A program made the position numbers and the translations under genes. The notes below the pieces were generated by a model, which saw only the letters and a program-made list of their open reading frames with translations, was not told the origin of the DNA and did no database searches. From positions 1 to 25,571 of the forward strand of contig DASXMX010000086.1 of NCBI GenBank assembly GCA_036495445.1: 25,571 bases of DNA. Direction: 5' to 3'. How positions within the stretch are numbered: the first letter of the stretch is position 1; each line of letters starts with the position of its first letter. Below are positions 1 to 6,885 of this stretch, one piece after another. The DNA comes from DASXMX01 sp036495445. GTDB taxonomy: Bacteria > Planctomycetota > Phycisphaerae > Tepidisphaerales > Tepidisphaeraceae.

Positions 1-3000
1 GCCCCCTCGGAGGGCGGGGCCGACGCGTCGGGCAACACCGTGCAGAACGCGCTGATCAGCCAGATCGACTACGCGCCGTTCTTCGTGCCGGTGCCGGCGG
101 TGGGCGAGCCGAACCCGCAAGCCGCCGCCTACCAGTCGGCGCTGACGCAGGCAGCCCCGACGAAGCTGAGCGAGACCGACTACTACTATTTGGGTAATGA
201 CGGCGGCTCGCCCGCGAACATCGGGCTGCAGCAGGACCAGATCCAGTTCCTCGACGGCGACGCGTTCCGCACGACCAGCTACGGCGGGTACGTGGACGGC
301 AAACCGAGCACGGTGATCGTGTCCGTTACCCGCAACGGCGTCACCCAGCAGGTCAGCAAGACCGACAACTACTACGTGGGCGGGAACCTGAAATACACGT
401 TCGACGCGCTGGGCCAGGGGACCGAGTACGACTACAGTGGTGACCCCGACGACACCAGCGGGCTGCCCAAAGGCCTGCTGCTGAGCACCTGGGCCGTGCG
501 CGACGAGCAGAACCCTGCGCCGCTGAGCACCCAGCCGCTGACGCAGAATACCTATTACACCTCAAGTGGCGGCGGAGCCGCGTACGGCAGGCTGCAGAGC
601 AGCACCGACGCGTCCGGCCAGTTGACGTACTACACCTACGACGCCGTCGGTAACTTGGTCAATCAGTACAAGCTGTGGCTCGCCCCGCCCGGCCAGTCGA
701 ACCTGTGGGTCGGCACGACGACCACGTATGACACCTCCGGCCGGCCGCAGTGGACGTACCAGGCGGAGTATCTCGACGGCGGCACGCCGAAGGTGCTGGA
801 CGTCAACGCGTCCGGAACCATCACGGAGCCGGCGTACGGCGGCTTCAACGGGGGCAACCCGCTGCAAACCGGCTACACGAATTACGACGGCCAGGGCCGC
901 GTCAACTACACCGTCGACCAGTACGGCCAGCAGACGACCACGACCTACGACGCCAACGGTAACGCGATCAAAACGGAGAACCCCGACGGCACGGTTGTCC
1001 AAAGCGTCTACGACCCGATGGGCCGGGTGATCTGGCAGACCGACCCGTATGTGCTCAACGGCCCGCAACCGCTGATGGCGACGCACACGGTCTACGACTC
1101 GCAGGGGCGAGTGATCGAGACGGACCGGTATCAGGGGACGAATATCTCACTGACCGACGACCCGATCCCGACCAACCAGGTGAAGGACGGCGACTGGGGC
1201 ACGCCGATCTCCAGCTCCTACACGTTCTACGACGGCCAGGGCCGGGTGGTGGAGACCGACACGGCGGTCTCGCCCGGCGCCGATCCGTCCACCGGCACCC
1301 GCACCGGCACGATCTACTACCCCGACGGGCAGGTGCAGTACACCGGGCCGCTCAAGCCAAACGCCCCGATCACGACCACGGCGGCGTTCCTGATGCCGGC
1401 GGTTGGCGACACGGTCGAAGTGAAGGTCGCCGCAACCAGTTCGTTCGCCGTCGGTCAGGCGCTGGACATCAGCGGGGCCGGCGGGTTCGTCGTCGTCAGC
1501 ATCACCGACGGCACGAAGATGGTCGTCCGCAACACCGGCACGGACCTCCTGACCGGCCAACCCAACACGAGTTCGACGGGCGAGGAAGGCCATCAGGTCC
1601 TCGTCGGCGGTACGACCGCCGAGTTGGACCCGGCCGACTTCGCCAGCTACACGCAGTACCTGTACGATCAGATCAACACCGGCACGGGCCTGCCGTACAG
1701 CGGGATGGTTTACGACCGGGTGATCGACCCCAACGGCCACTGGACCGATACGTACCAGGACCAACTGGGCCGCACGACCTTCACCGTGTACGGGGACGGC
1801 AGCTTCACGCAGACGCTGTACAGCGTGAACGGGCAGGCGGTCACCGCGCTGCCGGGCGGGATCACGCCGCCGGACGGGCTGCTGATTCCGGCGGGCGGCA
1901 GCGAGACGGTCTCGATCGCCCAGCGGCAGGCGACGGACGCCCCGGTGGCGACATACGACGTGTACGACGCGGCCGGCAATCTGCTGGACGTATACCAGCC
2001 ACCGGTGGCGGACATGGACCCGAACTCGCCGACGTACTATCCGACGTATCACCAGTTCGTGGCCCCGCTCTGGCAATACACGTACGATCAGGGCAACGAA
2101 ACCTCCCAGACCGACCCCAAGGGCAACATCACGAAGTGGACCTACGACGAGCGGGGCAACAAGCTGACCCATACCCTGCCGGGTCTGGAGAGTGAGTCCT
2201 GGACGTACGACCAGTACAATCGGGTCGTGACGCACGTGGACTTCAACGGCGACACCGCCTGGGAGGTGTACGCGAACACGCCGCAGCTGTTCGGCACCTA
2301 CGGGCCGGACCCCGGGCGTCTGCTGGCCGAGTACCGGTATAACGGGAGCTTCAGCCCGCCGGACGTGTCCCAGCAGGAGCGCCCGTACCAGACGCCCTGG
2401 GCCGAGCGGACGGTGTACGTGTACGACGACGGGACGACCGACCCGTCGGTCAGCTACAGCATGCCTTCCGGCGAGGGCCTGGGCTTGGGCCGCGTGGTCG
2501 AGGTGCAGGAGTGGACCACGGTGGGCGGCACGGCCCTGACCGACTTCACCCACACGACCTACGATGCCGTCACCGGCCAGCCGGACTCGATCACGTCCGC
2601 CGAGGGCGTCATCCACTACGCCTACGACCCCGTGACCGGGCGGAAGGTGCGGATGTGGACGCAATCGGTCACGGGCACGCCGACCGTCTCCGACGACACG
2701 GCCTACGCCTACGACAGCCAGGGCCGGCTCAGCGACGTCTACACGCTGATGCTGGATCAGACGCCGTACGCCACGTTCGACGCCATCGACCCGATCACCC
2801 ACAACCCGACGTTCACCGGCGGCACGCCGCTGGACGTCCACTACACGTATGACCTCGCGGGGAACCTCAAGACCGAAAGCCAGCCCGACCAGACGACCAC
2901 GACCTACGGCTACGACGACGAGAACCGGCTGACGGACCTCTCGACGGAGAACACGGCCAGCAACGAGCCGGTGTTCGCCGAGCACTACGACCTGTATAAC

Positions 3001-4512
3001 AACGGCCTCCGGCAGCACCTGACCGACACGCGGTACAACGCCGACGGCACCCTCTTCAGCCAGACGAAGACCACCTGGCTCTACGACAGCGACGGCCGGC
3101 TGACCAGCGAATCGCTGACGATCCTGGACGACGGCAGCGGCGAGACGACCAACGCCAACGGCCACGCCCCGGCGGCGTACACGGACGTGTTCCAGTTCGA
3201 CCTCGACGGAAACCGGGCCGAGGAGGACATCAGCGGCAGCCAGAACGCGACGATCACGTACACCTACAACGGCAACAACGAACTGCTGACCGATACCCGC
3301 ACGGGGGACGGGGCGTACCAGATCCTCTACGGCCACTACGACGCGAACAACGTGTTCCAGCCCGGCTACGACGCCGCCGGCAACCTGACGGAGCAGCATC
3401 GGTTCGTCAACGGTACCGACGTGGAGGACGACAGCTACACGTGGGACCTGCGGGGGCGGATGGCCACCGCGACCGTCGGCGGCGTGCAGACGGCCTACAC
3501 CTACGATACGGACGGGGTGCGGACCAGCGAGACGACGGGCACCGCGAGCACCTACTACCTCAACGACCCGAACAACCCGACCGGGTACACGAAAGCCGTG
3601 GAGGAAAGTGCAACCCGCGGCGGGGCGCCCGACCGGGCGTTCCTCATCGGCCTTCAAGTCGAAGGGCAAGCGGACGGCACGAACGGCGTGCTATTCCTCA
3701 TGCACGACGGCCACGGCAACACCCGCGCCCTGCTGAACGTCAGCGGCGGCATCGTCGAGCAATACAACTTCGACGCGTACGGGGACCTGCTGGCGTCGAC
3801 GGGGGCGCAGTCGAACGTCTCGCTGGCCCTGACGCCGTGGCTGCAGCCGGACGGGCTGTACGACCCGGCCAGCGGGTGGAACTACAACCTGGCCCGGTGG
3901 CGGGATGGATTCCGGTTCGCCAGTATGGATCCGACGTCGATTGATCCAGGCGAAGTGGCAGATGCCAATCTGTACGTTTATGTCGCGAATGATCCCTTAA
4001 ATGCGATCGACCCGTCCGGCAATCTCTTCTCGAATTTAATCTTTGGCAACGAGGTTCACAGGCTCATTGGAGCGGATTTCACTAGCAGGACTCCTGGCGG
4101 CCTCTCGGACAAGTCATTCTCATTCATACTCAAGCCGATTAAAGTGCGATTCGTCGGGCGCTTCCGGCCGGATCTCGTTAGCCCGAGAACGGGCGAGGTA
4201 TATCAGATTAAGCCGGAAGGATCCTTCCTTGATGGATCGCTGGTATTGACTAGGGATGTAGCAATACTCAGGGGTTTTGATTCCGGCCACGTGCCTGCTT
4301 GGCATCGTGGTTCCACATACCTTCCTCCTCGTGTCCTGCACCTCGGTCCTTTGACAATCGCCCTAGTCGAGCCGCCGGTAGCGGGTGTCATTCTTTATGA
4401 AGTCATTGACTTTCGTGAAATTCTCGTGGCTTCGGCGCTAGTCTATGCAGCGAGAACTCTCTATGGCATCGAGAGCACGGCGGTCAGCACATTGCTCGGG
4501 GCAGGGATATGA
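1..4512 (+). CDS. YD-repeat/Rhs family protein, 5' truncated by window edge, with toxin-like C-terminus
   Basis: The reading frame is open from base 1, giving 1503 residues with no stop upstream of the first possible GTG at 40, so the true start lies outside the window. Most of the protein is a run of YD-type repeats (recurring YDxxG, TTYDxxGR and YTYDxxGN units), which in Rhs proteins build a hollow beta-shell. Around residues 1225-1340 comes the Rhs-associated core: GHGNTRALLN, FDAYGDLLAS, YDPASGWNYNLARW and the closing NDPLNAIDPSG. The last 163 residues, after DPSG, form a different module (described separately). No N-terminal export signal can be judged. The stop overlaps the next gene by 4 nt. 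The repeat part is very GC-rich (75% over 3781-3840) and the tail is much less so. Family assignment is firm; delivery mode and target are unknown. Confidence 0.93.
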   Translation, partial: APSEGGADASGNTVQNALISQIDYAPFFVPVPAVGEPNPQAAAYQSALTQAAPTKLSETDYYYLGNDGGSPANIGLQQDQIQFLDGDAFRTTSYGGYVDGKPSTVIVSVTRNGVTQQVSKTDNYYVGGNLKYTFDALGQGTEYDYSGDPDDTSGLPKGLLLSTWAVRDEQNPAPLSTQPLTQNTYYTSSGGGAAYGRLQSSTDASGQLTYYTYDAVGNLVNQYKLWLAPPGQSNLWVGTTTTYDTSGRPQWTYQAEYLDGGTPKVLDVNASGTITEPAYGGFNGGNPLQTGYTNYDGQGRVNYTVDQYGQQTTTTYDANGNAIKTENPDGTVVQSVYDPMGRVIWQTDPYVLNGPQPLMATHTVYDSQGRVIETDRYQGTNISLTDDPIPTNQVKDGDWGTPISSSYTFYDGQGRVVETDTAVSPGADPSTGTRTGTIYYPDGQVQYTGPLKPNAPITTTAAFLMPAVGDTVEVKVAATSSFAVGQALDISGAGGFVVVSITDGTKMVVRNTGTDLLTGQPNTSSTGEEGHQVLVGGTTAELDPADFASYTQYLYDQINTGTGLPYSGMVYDRVIDPNGHWTDTYQDQLGRTTFTVYGDGSFTQTLYSVNGQAVTALPGGITPPDGLLIPAGGSETVSIAQRQATDAPVATYDVYDAAGNLLDVYQPPVADMDPNSPTYYPTYHQFVAPLWQYTYDQGNETSQTDPKGNITKWTYDERGNKLTHTLPGLESESWTYDQYNRVVTHVDFNGDTAWEVYANTPQLFGTYGPDPGRLLAEYRYNGSFSPPDVSQQERPYQTPWAERTVYVYDDGTTDPSVSYSMPSGEGLGLGRVVEVQEWTTVGGTALTDFTHTTYDAVTGQPDSITSAEGVIHYAYDPVTGRKVRMWTQSVTGTPTVSDDTAYAYDSQGRLSDVYTLMLDQTPYATFDAIDPITHNPTFTGGTPLDVHYTYDLAGNLKTESQPDQTTTTYGYDDENRLTDLSTENTASNEPVFAEHYDLYNNGLRQHLTDTRYNADGTLFSQTKTTWLYDSDGRLTSESLTILDDGSGETTNANGHAPAAYTDVFQFDLDGNRAEEDISGSQNATITYTYNGNNELLTDTRTGDGAYQILYGHYDANNVFQPGYDAAGNLTEQHRFVNGTDVEDDSYTWDLRGRMATATVGGVQTAYTYDTDGVRTSETTGTASTYYLNDPNNPTGYTKAVEESATRGGAPDRAFLIGLQVEGQADGTNGVLFLMHDGHGNTRALLNVSGGIVEQYNFDAYGDLLASTGAQSNVSLALTPWLQPDGLYDPASGWNYNLARWRDGFRFASMDPTSIDPGEVADANLYVYVANDPLNAIDPSGNLFSNLIFGNEVHRLIGADFTSRTPGGLSDKSFSFILKPIKVRFVGRFRPDLVSPRTGEVYQIKPEGSFLDGSLVLTRDVAILRGFDSGHVPAWHRGSTYLPPRVLHLGPLTIALVEPPVAGVILYEVIDFREILVASALVYAARTLYGIESTAVSTLLGAGI
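4021..4512 (+). other. C-terminal toxin-like module of the Rhs protein (PD-(D/E)xK-like nuclease candidate)
   Basis: This is the variable tail that follows the conserved DPSG boundary of the Rhs core, the position where polymorphic toxin domains sit. It contains FRPDLVSPRTGEVYQIKP (about 4159-4212), which has the layout of a PD-(D/E)xK nuclease core: an Asp after Pro, a short turn, then a strand ending in an acidic-x-Lys motif. Here the last position reads Q-I-K rather than E-I-K, a variant that some PD-(D/E)xK families tolerate. A second segment, LGPLTIALVEPPVAGVILYE, looks like beta strands. GC is 43% over 4021-4080 against 75% over 3781-3840, consistent with a tail exchanged independently of the shell. 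The toxin call comes from position and motif; nuclease activity is inference. Confidence 0.6.
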
Positions 4513-5228
4513 TTGCTGATGAGGCCTTCCGAGATCGCTTTGCCGTGCGATATTATCGCTGGGCGCTCGCCGATTTTTTCTCGGAAATCGATGCTGGGTT
4601 CCCGCGCATCCGTGAGATCACTGGGCCACAGGCATGGCGGCTCTTGAGTTTTATGGACCTGCTCCAACCCGATGAGAAACGAGTTTTGGCATCTGGATTG
4701 GTCAAGCGATGGAACACGCGTGCGGTTACGCTGACAAAGGAGTCGCCTACTCAAGCCGAGTTGGCGTCGGTGGAAGCGTTTATCGGCTGGGCGCCCGGCG
4801 AAATGACGCTCCAAGAGAGGGAAATCGCCCGACAAAAGGCGGCGGGGAACTGGAGTCCGGCAACAAGACAGAACATACGTAGGATCCTCGACGCGGAGCT
4901 GAGCCCGGCTTTGGGCTCAAGGCAGAAGGGAGGGTCGGGCGAAGCAACATACGTGCGAGAACTAGCGGGGTTGGAACTGCACACAATAATTGATACCGGG
5001 GCACGCACTTCCATGCTCTCCTATGGACACCTAATTGTTTCGAATGGCCGCCGGTTTTGGCCGGAATACATTTCCGTTTTCAGTTGGATGGGCGTCGCGG
5101 GCCAGACGGATTGGAGCGACATTCGCGATGCCGAAGTAAGCCGTGCGGTTCGGTCGCTTCGAGATTGTTGTGAATTGTTTATAAATGTGTTGCCTTCGCT
5201 GGTGTCTGGTCCGATTGACAAACAATGA
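4509..5228 (+). CDS. Unrecognised protein, candidate immunity protein to the Rhs toxin tail
   Basis: This 239-residue protein starts at an ATG that overlaps the Rhs stop codon (ATGA), so the two genes should be translationally coupled. It has no signal peptide or membrane segment and reads as a soluble mixed alpha/beta protein. I do not recognise its family. In Rhs and other polymorphic toxin loci the gene immediately after the toxin tail normally encodes the cognate cytoplasmic immunity protein, and that is the only basis for the proposed role. GC is low and even, like the toxin tail, as expected if toxin tail and immunity gene were acquired together. No further gene follows it; the DNA downstream decays into mobile-element and restriction relics. 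Confidence 0.7.
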   Translation: MIADEAFRDRFAVRYYRWALADFFSEIDAGFPRIREITGPQAWRLLSFMDLLQPDEKRVLASGLVKRWNTRAVTLTKESPTQAELASVEAFIGWAPGEMTLQEREIARQKAAGNWSPATRQNIRRILDAELSPALGSRQKGGSGEATYVRELAGLELHTIIDTGARTSMLSYGHLIVSNGRRFWPEYISVFSWMGVAGQTDWSDIRDAEVSRAVRSLRDCCELFINVLPSLVSGPIDKQ

Positions 5229-5375
5229 TGGTCTCAATCCGGCGACGGGAGGCGCCGCAGTGCGAGGGATCTCGCTCGGAATTGTGGGAGGGATTCACAC
5301 GCACAGCTTCTACGGTGCGCTTACTTTTGGGCGAAAGGCGTCGTGAGAACAATCGGGCCGTCTCTGGCTCTGTCT

Positions 5376-5789
5376 CTACCCCGGTATTGCGCAACATAGA
5401 AGCAGATCGTGGGCGAGCGAGCGAAGCAACATCTCCTGCTCGCGCCGCTCGGGTAGCACCGACCGCAGCGCGTCGCCGAAGTTGCGTTTCATCACGCTGT
5501 TGACCGTTTCGCTCTGCGCCCGCTGGCCGTAGACGCGGCGATCGGCGCCGCGCGCGAACCGCTGCTTCATCAGCCGCCGGTAGTGTTCCGCCGGCGGGTT
5601 CGGGCTGGGGCGGCCGATCCGGGGCGGGATCACCGACCGCACGCCCATGTCCAGGCGGGCGATCCGGTGGTTCTTCTCCGAGTCGTACCCCGCGTCGGTG
5701 GCCACGTCGCGGCCGCGGCCGCGGCGGACCCGCCGCCAGCTCTGGTACAGCAGCGGGTCGAAGTCCGGCCCGTCCCCGCCGGCCCCGCT
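5376..5789 (-). pseudogene. IS4-family transposase, C-terminal fragment
   Basis: The minus strand reads GPDFDPLLYQSW, then VATDAGYDSEKNHRIAR, then VIPPRIGRP, then YGQRAQSETVNSVMK. This is the C-terminal half of an IS4-type DDE transposase. The last segment matches the Y-(2)-R-(3)-E-(6)-K signature exactly and supplies the catalytic Glu, and the Asp of ATDAGYD is a catalytic-Asp candidate. The frame ends at TAG (5376-5378). Going upstream it hits a TGA at 5790-5792, beyond which the protein no longer resembles a transposase, so the N-terminal half with the first catalytic Asp is missing. The nominal GTG start at 5705 is internal to the domain and is not a real start. I could not identify terminal inverted repeats. 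It is a dead remnant marking past insertion. Confidence 0.82.
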
Positions 5790-6186
5790 TCACATGCCGA
5801 TCGCCAACGAAGACTGTTTCGACCGGGGAGCTTCCTCAACGGCTACGGAACTGCTTAGCCGACCAGTTAACGGAGAACCCCGGGAGATCGCCTCCCGGGG
5901 TTCTTGCGTTTACGCCCACATTTACAAGGGTTTACGGCGGTCGGTTCCGAGGGAGAGAGCGGCGAGAGCGCCAGTAGAAAGCCATCGGTGTGGGCGCCGG
6001 AGGCACGAAGCCGCCGAGGGGGCGAGATCCTCTCTATGTCTCTGCTTCGAAGGCCGCGCCAGTTAACAGCAGAGGTGTGACCGGGGGCGCGATCGCAACA
6101 GCCCGCGCAGCCGCTCTGGCGTAGCCATCCTCCGACTCATAACGCCTGTAGCGAGCTCGTATCGGCGAACGAAGCCGCAGGATCGA
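5790..6186. other. Non-coding stretch between relics
   Basis: No convincing gene is visible here on either strand; the open frames are short and have no family signature. It holds the strong hairpin at 5874-5904. Just beyond it TTTAC occurs three times within about 30 nt (5909-5936). CAGTTAAC occurs near both 5864 and 6059. These repeats could be remnants of an element end or attachment site, but nothing in the sequence proves this. Confidence 0.4.
5874..5904. terminator. Perfect 13-bp GC-rich hairpin, terminator-like
   Basis: AGAACCCCGGGAG (5874-5886) and CTCCCGGGGTTCT (5892-5904) are exact reverse complements around a 5-nt loop, ATCGC. The right arm runs into TTCTTGCGTTT. The structure is strong enough for an intrinsic terminator read on the plus strand, though the T-tract is short. 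The nearest upstream plus-strand gene is the immunity candidate ending at 5228, about 650 nt away, so it may instead belong to an element now decayed. Confidence 0.5.
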
Positions 6187-6350
6187 CTACGTCGTAGCCG
6201 CGCCGCCGCCGCCCTAAGTGGCGTTGAAAATCGTGTCGGCCAGCCACTTCTTGAAGCTGGGGTTGTCGCTGAATTGCTTGAACAGCTCCGTGTGGTCCGC
6301 CAGCATGCCGATCACGACCTTCCGCAACGCCCGGTCGTGTTCGAGGCGGG
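6187..6350. repeat. Diverged direct repeat of an hsdR 3' end, partner at 6699-6851
   Basis: Starting from CGACTACGTCG in both places, this segment and 6699-6851 align through TAAGTGGCGTTGAAA, GCCACTTCTTGAAGC and CTGCTTGAACAG or TTGCTTGAACAG, in the same orientation with scattered substitutions and small indels. The spacing between copies is about 510 nt and the XRE relic lies between them. The repeat is diverged enough to be old, or to come from two related genes rather than a recent duplication. Confidence 0.75.
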
Positions 6351-6455
6351 CCGCCCGCCTTGTCGCTGTTCTTGATCGCGTTCTGATACGCTTCGTCCGC
6401 CGCCACACTCCTCGGCGATGACCTGGCGGATGCAGTCCGCATCCTTCCAATCGAT
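6187..6455 (-). pseudogene. hsdR 3'-end relic, copy 2 (type I restriction subunit R C-terminus)
   Basis: Three minus-strand segments in different frames are collinear and join into the C-terminus of a type I restriction enzyme R subunit: IDWKDADCIRQVIAEE (6455-6408), VAADEAYQNAIKNSDKA (6406-6356), and a segment at 6351-6214 starting ARLEHDRALRKVV and running through ELFKQFSDNPSFKKWLADT to FNAT, then TAG. Two frameshifts separate them. The early TAG (6214-6216) replaces the Tyr codon still present in copy 1; ignoring it, the frame would end at the TAG at 6187-6189. Only the last 80 or so residues of a normally about 1000-residue protein are represented, so it cannot function. The ATPase and nuclease parts are not in the window. 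Confidence 0.75.
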
Positions 6456-6640
6456 GTTAGCCAAGTCGACAGACAGCGCGCCGGCTATTGAGCGTTTGAC
6501 CCTCGCACGTGCGAGGCCATGCAGTTGCCGGTTTCCACTTTCCAAATCGAGAGGTAACTGATCTGCGCGGCAGCCGCCATGTTCACCCGGCTCAACCCGC
6601 GTTCCTCGCGAAGTGCCCGGATCCGGCTGCCGTCGAGCAA
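6456..6640 (-). pseudogene. XRE-family (Cro/CI-type) HTH regulator relic, frameshifted
   Basis: The minus strand encodes LDGSRIRALREERGLSRVN, then MAAAAQISYLSIWKVETGN (6640-6524), which matches an XRE/HTH_3 DNA-binding domain. After a frameshift near 6520 the domain's last helix continues as RVKRSIAGALSVDLA (about 6506-6459). That second frame runs directly, without a stop, into the hsdR segment starting at 6455, so the regulator's end is joined to the restriction relic. It has no stop of its own, no clear start codon and no ribosome-binding site. XRE regulators often control restriction or toxin-antitoxin genes, but here it is decayed and its original target is unknown. Confidence 0.68.
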
Positions 6641-6698
6641 GACGACGTGTCGGTTGAGGGGCCCGATGGAAGCGGTCGATCGTCTGACACAGAACCGA

Positions 6699-6851
6699 CT
6701 ACGTCGCCGTCGCCCCGCCGCCGTAAGTGGCGTTGAAACCCTGTCGGCTAGCCACTTCTTGAAGCCGGGATTATCGCAGAACTGCTTGAACAGATCCCTG
6801 TGCTCGCCAGCTCGCCGAGCAAGAGCGTGCGCAGCGGTTCCAGCCGCGTAG
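6699..6851 (-). pseudogene. hsdR 3'-end relic, copy 1
   Basis: This is a second, diverged copy of the hsdR C-terminal end. The minus strand reads EHRDLFKQFCDNPGFKKWLAD (6805 down to about 6743). After a one-base shift it reads FNATYGGGATAT and stops at TAG (6699-6701). Upstream, a shifted frame gives TRLEPLRTLLLGELA, matching ARLEHDRALRKVVIGMLA of copy 2 with a small deletion. The copy keeps Tyr where copy 2 has a stop, so the two were damaged independently. It lies upstream of the XRE relic in the minus-strand reading direction, giving the order hsdR tail, XRE, hsdR tail. It is non-functional. Confidence 0.7.
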
Positions 6852-6885
6852 GATGACCCCTCAGAGCGAGCGTGTTCGAAGCACA

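Noticed and set aside
1147..3669. 840-residue open frame on the minus strand
   Set aside because: It lies antisense to the Rhs repeats. Its Val/Arg-rich, repetitive translation is a GC-rich shadow of the YD-repeat coding frame.
6860..6885. Small palindrome GTGTTCGAAGCACAC after the WD40 gene as a terminator
   Set aside because: The stem is very short and imperfect with no T-tract; too weak to call.
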